DNA from: SHVO01 sp050246995
GTDB taxonomy: Bacteria > Pseudomonadota > Alphaproteobacteria > Rhodospirillales > Rhodospirillaceae
Length of the DNA stretch: 64,000 nt
Reading direction: 5' to 3'
Assembly: GCA_050246995.1 (NCBI GenBank)
Contig: JBFWVA010000013.1
Coordinates: forward strand, 30,023 to 94,022
The notes beneath the pieces are model-generated. The model was given only the letters and a program-made list of their open reading frames with translations. It had not been told where the DNA came from and ran no database searches. Every line of letters starts with the position of its first letter. The first letter of the stretch is position 1. Shown piece after piece: positions 18,310 through 26,916 of the stretch. The position numbers and the translations under genes are program-made.

Positions 18310-19193
18310 TGGCGCACCCCGGAGAAGCCGCCACGCCACTCACGGCCGCGGTGCTGCGCAAATATGCCCTGCCCCGCCTCGACAAGGGCGCGGACAAGGA
18401 GATGCGCGGCCCCGTGCTCGTGATCGGGAGTTCGCGGACCGTACCCGGCGCGGCCCTGTTGACCGGCGTCGCCGCGCTGCGGGCGGGCGCGGGGAAACTC
18501 CTGATCGCCGCGCCCCGCAGCCTTGCGATGGAACTTGGACTGGCGGCTCCTGAAAGCGGGATCATTCCTCTGGTGGAGACAAATAGCGGCGATCCACGAG
18601 CGGGTTCGGCGTTGCGGCACGGCCTCGCCAATGCCGCCGCGGCGGTCGTAGGACCGGGCCTGTTGGCGTTAGGCGGTGGCGGCGCGCTGGCGCGCGCGGT
18701 GCTCAATTTGCCCTGCTCCGGTCCGCTGATCCTGGATGCAGGCGCGCTGCAGGCTGTGCGGCCAAACGCGAAACTCCCACGGCGCGGCCCGGCCGTGATC
18801 CTGACGCCGAATTACCGGGAGATGGCGGAGCTTACGCGAATGCCCCTCACAAGGCTGGAGGCCGACCCGTTGAAGGTCGCGCGCGCCGTCGCACGGACGA
18901 CCGGCGCTTTCGTCATCCTCAAGAGTGAGATCACGCATGTCGTCACTCCCGCCGGCGCGGCGTGGGTGCATGTTCGGGGCATGCCTGGACTGGCAACGTC
19001 CGGATCGGGAGATGTCCTTGCAGGCGTGATCGCGGGGCTCGCGGCACGGTGCGGGGATGCGCTGACCGCTTGTCTATGGGGCGTGGCGGCGCACGCTAGG
19101 GCGGGAGCGCGATTAAGCCGAAGGATTGGAGCAATAGGTTTCTTGGCGCGGGAGCTGCTGGAAGAGATTCCAGGAGCGCTACGCAAGGCCTAG
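18309..19193 (+). CDS. nnrD: ADP/ATP-dependent NAD(P)H-hydrate dehydratase
   Basis: A 294-residue ribokinase-like repair enzyme that removes water from damaged NADHX/NADPHX using ADP or ATP. Key features are 'VLVIGSSRTVPGAALLTGVA' (with the GAALL turn), 'RAGAGKLLIAAP', 'VILTPNYREMAELTRMP' and the catalytic anion-hole motif 'SGSGDVLAGVIAGLAA'. The epimerase (NnrE) domain, usually fused in E. coli, is absent, so this is the stand-alone form. The usual TPHPGE stretch reads TPNYRE. It is translationally coupled to the phosphatase, and its 3' end overlaps the convergent ATPase gene by 15 bp. Confidence 0.9.
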   Translation: MAHPGEAATPLTAAVLRKYALPRLDKGADKEMRGPVLVIGSSRTVPGAALLTGVAALRAGAGKLLIAAPRSLAMELGLAAPESGIIPLVETNSGDPRAGSALRHGLANAAAAVVGPGLLALGGGGALARAVLNLPCSGPLILDAGALQAVRPNAKLPRRGPAVILTPNYREMAELTRMPLTRLEADPLKVARAVARTTGAFVILKSEITHVVTPAGAAWVHVRGMPGLATSGSGDVLAGVIAGLAARCGDALTACLWGVAAHARAGARLSRRIGAIGFLARELLEEIPGALRKA

Positions 19194-21320
19194 GCGCTTC
19201 GCACGCTCCCTAAAGGCGCGTTCCCCGCCTTCCAAGATATCGCAGACGGACTCGCGCAACTCGTCCAGGCTTCCGCTGCGGTACGTGATCGGCGGCAGCC
19301 CCTCGCCTGTGTTGCCGCCGATATCGGCGACGATGACTTGATCGGCATCGGTGTTGATGACGAGGTTGGCGTTGTGGGTGACGAGGATCACCTGCCGCTT
19401 TTGTTTGGCGGCGGCGAACAGCCCGACGAGTTCATCGTAGACGGACTTCGGATCGAGGTTCTCTTCCGGCTGGTCGATGATAAGCGGGCGGTCGTCGTCT
19501 TCGTCGAAGGAGAGGTAGAGAAGCAAAAGGACGATACCGCGGGTGCCCGGTGAGAGATGGCGGATATCGACGCCATCGTAGGCGACGGTATAGCGCACCG
19601 CGATATGATCCGTGGCCGTGAGCCAGGCAATGAAACGCTGGGCCCAGTCGCGATGTTCGCCGCTGGCGGGATCCGTGAAGGGCGCGTGGTCGATCAAACT
19701 GTCGAGGTGCGCTTCACGGAAATCCGTCATGGCGGCCGAGATGGTTTCGGTATTGCCCGTTTCCCAGGCCTCCTTCAATGGGGCGGCGGCGCGCGACAGG
19801 GCGCCGGGCGCCGAGAAAGCGCCCGGGCGGCGCAGGTCCAGGAGATCCTCGCCCGCGCGTACCCACCGTGCGAGATCGGCCGTGCGCTTGACCGTGAAGG
19901 AGAGTTTGCGCACGGAGCCGCTCGCGCCTGCGATCCGCGCCGCGATAGGCGCGTAGAGTTCGGTCAGCGTATCCTCTTCCGCCTTGAGAGCTTGAAAAAC
20001 CCGCTGGTAGGCCGCCCCGCGTTCGGCCTGGAGTTCGGCCAGACGCGCTCCCGCGCCATCGGCGTCTTCGCGGCGCGCCTTGAGCTGGGCGAGCAGGTCG
20101 TTCTCGGCGACGATGCGCCGCGACAGCGTTGTGAACATCTCCGACGTCTGGCGATCGAGGCTGACGCGCTGGCCGAGGCGCGCGATCTCGGCCTCCAGGA
20201 TTGCGAGCGGCACCTTCTCGAGCTCCATGGTGGGGTGAATGAGTTCGATGTCCGGGTTTAACTGGGTTCCTGGGGGAGCGCTCGCGCCGATCGGCGGCCG
20301 GCCGCGCCAGCTGGCCGCGCTGCGCTGCGCGCGTGCGATCTGTTCGGCCAGCAGCCGCTCGACCGGTCCGGTGTAGTCGAGCCGGAAAGACGCCCAGGCA
20401 TCGCCCTTGATACCAGTCCCCGCGTAACGGCGCTGAAGCGCCTGAAATGCCTCGACCGCCTGCTGGCCGCGGAAGCGCTCCACCTCCTCCTTCAGCGCAA
20501 GAAGCTGTTGCTCCTGCAAAGTGAAGAAGCGTACGAAGCTACGCACACGTTCAGCGGCCTGGGTGAGAGCGGTCAGCCGGGCCACGTTGTCGGCGCCTTT
20601 GTGACCCGCGAGTTTATCGCGGTCCGCGACCAAACGCGCGGCAAGCGCGGTCTTTTCGGCGATTTGCATCTGCAGCGCCGGAAGCTGCGCGCGCTTCTGG
20701 CTTTCACCTGCAATACGCGCGGATAAGGCGACGAGCACGGCTTCCTCGCGGGCGCGCGCGTCACGATGACGGCCGGCCCGCTGGGTGAGAAGCTCCTGAA
20801 AGTCGATGGCGCCGTGACGCTCCGTCACATCATGGGATTCAAATACGATCCGTTCGATCTCGTGCAAAAGCCCGCTGGTGACGCCGTCTGAGGCACACAG
20901 CTCCTCGACGAATTGCTGCGAAAGGTAGCGCGCGCGAGGACCAAGCCGGCGTTCATGGTTTGAGATGAGCGCACGCGCGAGCGTCTCCCCACCGGTCCAG
21001 GTCAAAGAGACGGCTGCTTCTTTCAGGAAGGGTTGCGCGCGGTAAAGGAAGGCCCGCGTGTTGACGCCAGACGGAATGGCGTCACAGCCGGCGGCGATCA
21101 TCTCAGCAAGCGCGGTCTTGCCCGAGCCCCGCGCGCCGATAATGGTTATGAGCCCGGATCGGAGCCCAAGATGCGGCGTGCGCAACCAACGCGCATTTGT
21201 AACGGAAATGGCGGCTAGCGTTTGACTCGGGTGAAGAGGATTTTGATCCATTCCTAGGTCCATGCGCCGCCATTCGTCAAAGGCGGCGCGGGAGAGAAGA
21301 GGGTCCGAGCCGCGGGTCAT
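19179..21320 (-). CDS. TrlF-like AAA/ABC-class ATPase with coiled coil, lacking a PHP domain
   Basis: A 713-residue SMC/RecF-like ATPase. Walker A is IGARGSGKTALAEMIAAG near residue 60, a long coiled-coil middle (about 170-480) follows, and the C-terminal part has an ABC-type signature area ('IRHLSPGTRGIVLLLLYLSF') followed by Walker B 'RPLIIDQPEENLDPKSV' and 'VILVTHNANLVINTDADQVI'. The end ('RESVCDILEGGERAFRERAK') is characteristic of the TrlF family. Family members I know carry a PHP phosphoesterase domain before the ATPase; here only about 50 residues precede the Walker A segment and the upstream DNA is intergenic. ATG 21320 has AGGACCTT just upstream, so the short form appears to be a real gene. 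Function unknown; such ATPases are suspected in DNA repair or defence. Confidence 0.75.
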   Translation of the reverse strand: MTRGSDPLLSRAAFDEWRRMDLGMDQNPLHPSQTLAAISVTNARWLRTPHLGLRSGLITIIGARGSGKTALAEMIAAGCDAIPSGVNTRAFLYRAQPFLKEAAVSLTWTGGETLARALISNHERRLGPRARYLSQQFVEELCASDGVTSGLLHEIERIVFESHDVTERHGAIDFQELLTQRAGRHRDARAREEAVLVALSARIAGESQKRAQLPALQMQIAEKTALAARLVADRDKLAGHKGADNVARLTALTQAAERVRSFVRFFTLQEQQLLALKEEVERFRGQQAVEAFQALQRRYAGTGIKGDAWASFRLDYTGPVERLLAEQIARAQRSAASWRGRPPIGASAPPGTQLNPDIELIHPTMELEKVPLAILEAEIARLGQRVSLDRQTSEMFTTLSRRIVAENDLLAQLKARREDADGAGARLAELQAERGAAYQRVFQALKAEEDTLTELYAPIAARIAGASGSVRKLSFTVKRTADLARWVRAGEDLLDLRRPGAFSAPGALSRAAAPLKEAWETGNTETISAAMTDFREAHLDSLIDHAPFTDPASGEHRDWAQRFIAWLTATDHIAVRYTVAYDGVDIRHLSPGTRGIVLLLLYLSFDEDDDRPLIIDQPEENLDPKSVYDELVGLFAAAKQKRQVILVTHNANLVINTDADQVIVADIGGNTGEGLPPITYRSGSLDELRESVCDILEGGERAFRERAKRLGLA

Positions 21321-21392
21321 AAGGTCCTATTTGCCCGGGTAAATATGGTGACGTCAGGGCAACGGCGGGCGTGGCTTTTGATTTTACTAAAA

Positions 21393-21407
21393 GGAAATGA
21401 GACACTT
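21393..21407 (+). promoter_or_regulatory. 15-bp motif GGAAATGAGACACTT, copy 1
   Basis: Lies 62 bp before the start of the exported M20 amidohydrolase. An identical 15-mer occurs at 22804-22818, 18 bp before the next gene. An operator or a common processing/transposition scar are both possible. Confidence 0.4.
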
Positions 21408-21469
21408 GTTCGTGGAAAAACAGTGCGGAAACTCACGTTATGTTTTTGCCGGACCGGAGAGCATTGACG

Positions 21470-22783
21470 ATGCGCGCATCATTCGTTTTAGGAATCGCGT
21501 TACTTGCGGGCGGCCCAGCCATGGCGGCCGAACCCCTGGATGTGGCAGCCGCTAAGGCCGTTATCGCCCGCACGCTGGCCGCGGACTATCCGCGTCTCGA
21601 TGCGCTTTACAAAGATCTCCACGCGCATCCAGAACTCGGGATGACGGAAACACGCACGGCGGGGAAACTCGCGGCCGAGATGCGCGCGGCCGGCTTCGAC
21701 GTCACCGAAGGCATAGGCAAGACCGGCATTGTTGCGATGTACCGGAACGGACCAGGTCCGCTCGTCATGGTGCGTACCGATATGGACGCTCTGCCCATGG
21801 AAGAGAAGACCGGTCTTCCCTACGCCAGCAAAACGAAGCAAATTTGGAATGGGAAAGAGACTTTCACGGCGCATAGTTGCGGACACGACATCCACATGGC
21901 CTCGTGGGTGGGCGCCGCCCGCGCCTTGGTAGCGCTCAAATCTCAATGGACAGGCACGTTGATGTTCATCGGCCAGCCCGCCGAAGAAAGCGCCGGCGGC
22001 CCCGAGGATATGATCAAGGACAAGCTGTTCGAACGTTTCGGCAAGCCCGACATGGGCTTTGTGCTGCACGTGGGCCCCGACCCCGCCGGACATGTGAGTT
22101 ACAAGCCCGGCGTGCTGACATCGAATTCGGATTCCATCGCGATCCAGTTCATCGGCCGCGGCGGACATGGCTCGATGCCGAGCGCTGCGATCGATCCGGT
22201 TGTCATGGCGGCGCGCTTTATCCTGGACGTCCAAACCGTGGTGAGCCGCGAGAAACCGGCAGGCGAATTCGGGGTGATCACCATTGGCGCCGTCGAGGGC
22301 GGAAGCGCGGGTAATATCATCCCGGACCGGGTTTCCTTACGCGGCACCATCCGTTCCTATTCACCCGAAGTGCGCAAGCTGCTGGCCGACGGCGTCCATC
22401 GCACGGCCGCTGCGGTGGCGATGATGGCGGGCGCGCCAGAACCCGAAATCCGAATCACCACCGGCGGCACCGCCGTTGTGAATGATGCGAAGCTCGCCGA
22501 ACGCACGGGTGCGGTGTTCCAGGCGGCCTTCGGCGAGAATGCGATCCGCAACGACGAGCCGGGATCGGCAAGCGAGGACTATTCCGTGTTCGTGCTGGCC
22601 GGCATCCCTTCCATGTATTTCGGTATCGGGGGATCGGATCCGGTCAAGGTCAAGGAAGCCAAGGAAAAGGGCATTGAGATGCCGTTCAACCACTCTCCGC
22701 AGTTCGCGCCCGTCCCCGCGCCGACCATAAAGACCGGCGTCGAAGCCATGACGCTGGCGGTAATGAATGTGATGCAGAAGTAG
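21470..22783 (+). CDS. Exported M20-family amidohydrolase / metallopeptidase
   Basis: A 437-residue protein with signal peptide (MRASFVLGIALLAGGPAMAA) and an M20D-type amidohydrolase (AmhX/hippurate hydrolase/IAA-amino acid hydrolase relatives). 'LHAHPELGMTETRTA', 'VRTDMDALPMEEKTGLP', 'SCGHDIHMA', 'PAEESAGGPEDM' and the late 'NHSPQFAP' give the expected metal ligands, and a dimerisation insert lies around 'GRGGHGSMPSAAIDPV'. Its export distinguishes it from the usual cytoplasmic form. ATG 21470 is preferred since GGAGAG precedes it and the signal peptide starts there. It probably hydrolyses N-acyl or aminoacyl conjugates in the periplasm. Confidence 0.9.
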   Translation: MRASFVLGIALLAGGPAMAAEPLDVAAAKAVIARTLAADYPRLDALYKDLHAHPELGMTETRTAGKLAAEMRAAGFDVTEGIGKTGIVAMYRNGPGPLVMVRTDMDALPMEEKTGLPYASKTKQIWNGKETFTAHSCGHDIHMASWVGAARALVALKSQWTGTLMFIGQPAEESAGGPEDMIKDKLFERFGKPDMGFVLHVGPDPAGHVSYKPGVLTSNSDSIAIQFIGRGGHGSMPSAAIDPVVMAARFILDVQTVVSREKPAGEFGVITIGAVEGGSAGNIIPDRVSLRGTIRSYSPEVRKLLADGVHRTAAAVAMMAGAPEPEIRITTGGTAVVNDAKLAERTGAVFQAAFGENAIRNDEPGSASEDYSVFVLAGIPSMYFGIGGSDPVKVKEAKEKGIEMPFNHSPQFAPVPAPTIKTGVEAMTLAVMNVMQK

Positions 22784-22803
22784 ACCGCTTTGCTTTCCCT
22801 GCG

Positions 22804-22818
22804 GGAAATGAGACACTT
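22804..22818 (+). promoter_or_regulatory. 15-bp motif GGAAATGAGACACTT, copy 2
   Basis: Identical to 21393-21407 and in the same orientation; here it lies 18 bp before the ATG of the next exported-protein gene, close to its G-rich ribosome binding site. Confidence 0.4.
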
Positions 22819-22836
22819 TTTACCGGGGGAACACCG

Positions 22837-23238
22837 ATGAACAAGCTTGCCAACCTGGCGGCCGCGATTGCGGTCCTTTCACATGCGGCTCTAGCCGCCG
22901 AAACGCCCGCGCCACGCTGCCTCGGCGCCATCAGCTCGTGCATCAAAATCCAGGGCTCCTTGAGCATGGAGACCAACGTCGGGTTCGTGCTCGATATCGA
23001 AGGCTCGCGCTCCTTCGTCATGAGCCGTCATCCGCCGCCGCGCGCTATCAGCGAGATCATAGGCCTCGACCTCAGCGCCAAAATCGACGGCGTCTACACT
23101 GTCTGCCCGATGCGCCACGACATCAACCAATTCGGTCACCGGCATATCTACTGCATGGAAAACTTCGAAAATCTGGTGGTGACGCCGAGCGGCTCGGCGA
23201 AGCCCGCGCTGTGCAAGACGTACACATGCAAAAGGTAA
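22837..23238 (+). CDS. Exported hypothetical protein with six cysteines
   Basis: A 133-residue protein with a clear signal peptide (MNKLANLAAAIAVLSHAALA, cut near AAE). The mature part has six Cys, including CLGAISSC near the start and CKTYTC at the end, which in the periplasm would probably pair as disulfides. I do not recognise the family. The start has GGGGGAACACCG before ATG. Its 3' end overlaps the next exported-protein gene by 13 bp, suggesting coupled synthesis. Confidence 0.72.
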   Translation: MNKLANLAAAIAVLSHAALAAETPAPRCLGAISSCIKIQGSLSMETNVGFVLDIEGSRSFVMSRHPPPRAISEIIGLDLSAKIDGVYTVCPMRHDINQFGHRHIYCMENFENLVVTPSGSAKPALCKTYTCKR

Positions 23239-23696
23239 AAGCCCTTCTCGCCGCGCTCGCATTGACGGCGATGAGCACGCCCACCCTCGCCCACGACGCC
23301 ATGATGCTGTCGCTACGTAACCTCAAGCCCAACCCCGGCGAGGGCGTCGCCTGGTTCCAGATCGAGATGGATGAACCGGCGGCGATTACGTACCGCTGTC
23401 AGAACATTCCGTTCTGGACCATCAACACAGCGCAGATCGAATTGGAGGGACACAAGGTCATTCTGGAAGGCTGGACCGACAGCCAAGCCGCGCGCATCGG
23501 CGCGAATCAGCTCGACCGTTTGAACAATCTCCTGTTCCTGATGCGGTTCGAGGATGAGCCCTTCCCTTTGAAGCTGACGGGGCGCATCCAATATTGGCGG
23601 CGCGACGACAAGGGCCTCATCCAAATCCGCGAGGAAGAGCTGAAGCCCGACCAAATCGCCCTTGAACCCCGGCTGACGTGTCCACCGCAGCCGTAA
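23226..23696 (+). CDS. Exported hypothetical protein (156 aa)
   Basis: Signal peptide 'VKALLAALALTAMSTPTLAH' followed by a mature domain with no family I can name. It contains two Cys (TYRCQNIPFW and RLTCPPQP) and a stretch rich in aromatic and acidic residues ('LLFLMRFEDEPFPLKLTGR'), compatible with a beta-sandwich periplasmic protein. The ATG lies inside the end of the preceding gene, in a different frame, so this is an overlapping gene rather than a fusion. No ribosome binding site is strong; coupling to the upstream gene is likely. Confidence 0.68.
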   Translation: MQKVKALLAALALTAMSTPTLAHDAMMLSLRNLKPNPGEGVAWFQIEMDEPAAITYRCQNIPFWTINTAQIELEGHKVILEGWTDSQAARIGANQLDRLNNLLFLMRFEDEPFPLKLTGRIQYWRRDDKGLIQIREEELKPDQIALEPRLTCPPQP

Positions 23697-23714
23697 GCGG
23701 CCGCATCACGCGCG

Positions 23715-23987
23715 TTATGTCAAATCCCGGACCGTGATTTTGATCGGCTTGGCGCTGTTGGCCGTGCGCTGATAGATGGTGCGCGCGGCCTCCTGGAACC
23801 ATTCGCGGTTCCGGTCGTAGATCTTGAATTTCTGCTGCGGGGTCAGCTCTTTCGTCGATTCAGCCGCGCGTTTGAGCGCGGCATTCTCGATCAGGAAGCG
23901 GATGCGTGCACCGTCGTCCGCGCCCACGAACTGGAGATCGTTTCCGACCAAAGTGACGCTGGCGCCGACCTCAAATCGAAGCACCAT
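23715..23987 (-). CDS. Small hypothetical protein, DUF1488-like
   Basis: A 90-residue protein with 'LQFVGADDGARIRFLIENAA' and 'YDRNREWFQEAARTIYQR', ending ITVRDLT. The layout (a strand-rich first half with the DDGARI turn, then a helix with W/F-x-x-A-A-x-x-hydrophobic-Y) resembles DUF1488 proteins. The assignment is tentative. It lies 15 bp from the stop of the phosphohexomutase gene on the same strand and may be the last gene of that transcript. Function unknown. Confidence 0.65.
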   Translation of the reverse strand: MVLRFEVGASVTLVGNDLQFVGADDGARIRFLIENAALKRAAESTKELTPQQKFKIYDRNREWFQEAARTIYQRTANSAKPIKITVRDLT

Positions 23988-24002
23988 ATTCAGGCGCCGG
24001 AC

Positions 24003-25400
24003 TTAGTGCCCTACGCTTTCCGTCGGCAGATCTAGGCCGCTTGCCTTAAGCTGCCCGGCGAGTTCGGCTTTCAGCATCTCCAACGCGCTGTCGCTCGCCG
24101 CCTCGGCGCGCGCGACCAGCACAGCCTGGGTGTTCGACGCCCGCAGCAGCCACCAGCCGCCGTTCGAATTCACACGCACGCCGTCGATGTCGGAGACATT
24201 CGCGCCGGACTTCTGGAGCCGCGCCCTTACTTCATCGATGACAGCGAACTTTCGGGTGTCGTCGCAGGGGAAACGCAGCTCCGGCGTGTTCATCATGATC
24301 GGCATCGCGTCGTAGCGCTTGGCGAGATCGAATTTTCCGTCCCCGGCCATGATCGAGAGAAAGCGCACGGCGGCATACACGGCATCGTCGAAGCCGTAGT
24401 ACTTGTCCGCGAAGAAGATGTGCCCGCTCATTTCACCGGCCAGCGGCGCCTTGGTTTCGGCCATCTTGTTCTTAATCAGAGAATGGCCGGTTTTCCACAT
24501 GAGAGGTTTGCCGCCCATGCGTCCCACTTCGTCGAACAGCGCCTGGCTGGCCTTCACATCGGCAATGATCGGCGCGCCGGGTAAATCATTCAGGACGTCC
24601 TCGGCGAGCACCTGCAGGATCTGATCGCCCCACAGGATGCGGCCCTTGCCGTCCACGACGCCAATGCGATCGGCGTCGCCGTCAAAGGCGAAACCGACGT
24701 CAGCCTTCTGTTTGGCGACTTCGGCGATCAGTTGCTCGAGGTTCTTGGGCACCGTCGGGTCAGGATGATGCGCCGGGAAAGTCCCATCGATCACGCCGTT
24801 CAGCACGATGTGCGTACCGGGAAGCTTTTTCACGAGCGCCGTGATCACTTCGCCGCCGGCGCCGTTGCCCGGGTCCCACACGGCCGTGAGTTCCCGCGTA
24901 CCTTTGAAGTCTTTCAGAAGGCGGTTGATATAGTCGTCGAACACCGGGGTGTCGGTGACCGTACCGTCCGCGCCGTCGGTTTCACCGCGGCCAGCCATCT
25001 CGCCAAGCCTCTTGATGTCGGCGCCGAAGAACGGCTTCTTGTTGAGCATCATCTTGAAGCCATTGTGGGTCGGCGGATTGTGCGACCCGGTCACCATGAT
25101 GCCCCCGTCCGCGCCGCGCTCCATGGTCGCGAAGTAGAGCATCGGTGTCGGACCGCGGCCGACGCGTTCCACGTCGACCCCAGCCGAACGCAAGCCTTCG
25201 ACAAGCGCGGCCTCCATCCCTGGAGAACTCACACGGCCGTCGTAACCTACACAGACACGCTTTCCACCGGAGCGCTTAACGAGCGTTCCGAAAACTTTCC
25301 CCACAGCCATGGCGTCCGCTTCGGAGAGCGTTTCACCGACAATGCCGCGAATGTCGTATTCCCGAAGAACGGTGGGATGGAAAGCGTGTTTGAAGGTCAT
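24003..25400 (-). CDS. Phosphomannomutase/phosphoglucomutase (alpha-D-phosphohexomutase)
   Basis: A 465-residue cytoplasmic enzyme interconverting hexose 6- and 1-phosphates for polysaccharide precursors. The phosphoserine loop is 'GIMVTGSHNPPTHNGFKMML', the Mg2+ loop is 'FAFDGDADRIGVVDGKG', the sugar-binding loop is 'GEMSGHIFFADKYYGFDDA' and the C-terminal phosphate-binding segment is 'VRVNSNGGWWLLRASNTQA'. The GEMSGH motif is typical of PMM/PGM enzymes of the AlgC type. Its ATG overlaps the ugd stop by ATGA, so galU, ugd and this gene form one nucleotide-sugar operon. Confidence 0.95.
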   Translation of the reverse strand: MTFKHAFHPTVLREYDIRGIVGETLSEADAMAVGKVFGTLVKRSGGKRVCVGYDGRVSSPGMEAALVEGLRSAGVDVERVGRGPTPMLYFATMERGADGGIMVTGSHNPPTHNGFKMMLNKKPFFGADIKRLGEMAGRGETDGADGTVTDTPVFDDYINRLLKDFKGTRELTAVWDPGNGAGGEVITALVKKLPGTHIVLNGVIDGTFPAHHPDPTVPKNLEQLIAEVAKQKADVGFAFDGDADRIGVVDGKGRILWGDQILQVLAEDVLNDLPGAPIIADVKASQALFDEVGRMGGKPLMWKTGHSLIKNKMAETKAPLAGEMSGHIFFADKYYGFDDAVYAAVRFLSIMAGDGKFDLAKRYDAMPIMMNTPELRFPCDDTRKFAVIDEVRARLQKSGANVSDIDGVRVNSNGGWWLLRASNTQAVLVARAEAASDSALEMLKAELAGQLKASGLDLPTESVGH

Positions 25401-26860
25401 GGGCGTGCAGTACTCACGTTGATGTCCGAGGAAGCGGCCTTGCTTTGCGTTACAGGCCCCGTGCCGAGGCCAGTCGCGGCCTTTAGGGCCGTAAGCGGGT
25501 CGGAGCCAACATTAGGGTTTTGAACGGTGATCGCCTCCGGCGAGGCCGGCATTTCCTGCGGGCGGCCGATACTGGTGTAGTGGAAGCCCGCGGCTTTCAC
25601 ATCGGCCGGGGTATACACGTTACGCAGATCGATGAGGACCGGCGATTTCAGCAAAGATTTGGCGCGCGGCAGATCGAGATTGCGGAACTGGTTCCACTCG
25701 GTGAGCAGCACGACCGCATCGGCGTCCTTCATGGTGTCGTAGGCGTCATTGCAGTAGACCACGTTCGGAAGCAGTTTTTTGGCTTCGTGCATGCCTTCCG
25801 GGTCATACCCGCGCACCGTCGCGCCTTGTTCTTCGAGCGCGGGAATGATCGAGAGGCTGGGAGAATCGCGCATATCGTCCGTGTTCGGCTTGAACGTCAG
25901 GCCCAGGAACGCGATGGTCTTGCCCTTCACGGATCCGCCACAAGCCGCGGCGATCTTGTCGGCCATCTTGCGCTTGCGCTTATCGTTGACGTCGACAACC
26001 GTCTCGATGATGCGCAGCGGCGCGCCGTAATCCTGCGCGGTCTTCACGAGGGCGAGGGTGTCCTTCGGGAAGCATGAACCGCCGTAACCGGGGCCGGCGT
26101 GCAGGAACTTCTTGCCGATGCGGCCGTCGAGACCGATGCCCTTGGCGACGTCGTGCACGTTGGCGCCCACCTTCTCGCACAGGTCGGCGATTTCATTGAT
26201 GAAGGTGATCTTGGCCGCAAGGAACGTGTTCGCCGCGTATTTGATCAGCTCGGAGGTTTCGAGCGAAGTAAACATAATCGGCGTTTCTATCAGGTACAGC
26301 ACGCGGTAGAGCTGGCGCATGACCTTCTGCGCGCGCTCACTTTCGGCACCGATGACCACCCGGTCCGGGCGCATGAAGTCGTTGATGGCCGAACCTTCAC
26401 GCAGGAACTCGGGGTTCGACGCGACGTCGAATTCGAGGTCCGGGCGCGCGGCGCGGATGATGCGCTCCACCTGACGGCCGGTTCCTACGGGGACGGTCGA
26501 CTTCGTCACCACGACCGCATAGCCCGTAAGATTGGCGGCGATGTCCATGGCCGCGCCATAGACGTAGGAAAGATCGGCGTGACCGTCACCGCGGCGGCTC
26601 GGCGTGCCGACGGCGATGAAAACCGCATCGGCGCCGGCGACGGCAGCTTTGATGTCGGTGGTGAAGGTCAGGCGGCCGGCGGCGGCATTATCCGCGACCA
26701 AGGTGTCGAGACCCGGTTCATAGATCGGGATCTCACCCTTCTTGAGCCGCGCGATTTTCTCGGAGTCGCGGTCCACGCAGACCACGTCAACACCGAACTC
26801 GGAAAAGCACGCCCCGGACACAAGGCCGACATAGCCAGTACCGATCACTGCGATGCGCAT
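25397..26860 (-). CDS. ugd: UDP-glucose 6-dehydrogenase
   Basis: A 487-residue NAD-dependent dehydrogenase that makes UDP-glucuronate from UDP-glucose. The N-terminal Rossmann motif is 'IGTGYVGLVSGACFSEFG', the catalytic Cys is in 'GPGYGGSCFPKDTLALV', and 'FLGLTFKPNTDDMRDSPS' is the conserved C-domain segment. The C-terminal ~40 residues after the dehydrogenase fold are a Pro/Ser/Thr-rich tail not needed for catalysis in relatives. It is placed between galU, which supplies UDP-glucose, and a phosphohexomutase, which supplies glucose 1-phosphate. The product is usually used for exopolysaccharide, LPS or glucuronolipids. Confidence 0.96.
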   Translation of the reverse strand: MRIAVIGTGYVGLVSGACFSEFGVDVVCVDRDSEKIARLKKGEIPIYEPGLDTLVADNAAAGRLTFTTDIKAAVAGADAVFIAVGTPSRRGDGHADLSYVYGAAMDIAANLTGYAVVVTKSTVPVGTGRQVERIIRAARPDLEFDVASNPEFLREGSAINDFMRPDRVVIGAESERAQKVMRQLYRVLYLIETPIMFTSLETSELIKYAANTFLAAKITFINEIADLCEKVGANVHDVAKGIGLDGRIGKKFLHAGPGYGGSCFPKDTLALVKTAQDYGAPLRIIETVVDVNDKRKRKMADKIAAACGGSVKGKTIAFLGLTFKPNTDDMRDSPSLSIIPALEEQGATVRGYDPEGMHEAKKLLPNVVYCNDAYDTMKDADAVVLLTEWNQFRNLDLPRAKSLLKSPVLIDLRNVYTPADVKAAGFHYTSIGRPQEMPASPEAITVQNPNVGSDPLTALKAATGLGTGPVTQSKAASSDINVSTARP

Positions 26861-26916
26861 CTATCTCTCCTCTGGAGCAAAAAGGTCAAAAAAAACTTGC
26901 TCCCCCAAGAAGCCCC

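Noticed and set aside
22837..23696. A frameshifted single gene instead of two exported proteins
   Set aside because: Each part has its own complete signal peptide, so two genes are more likely than one broken gene.
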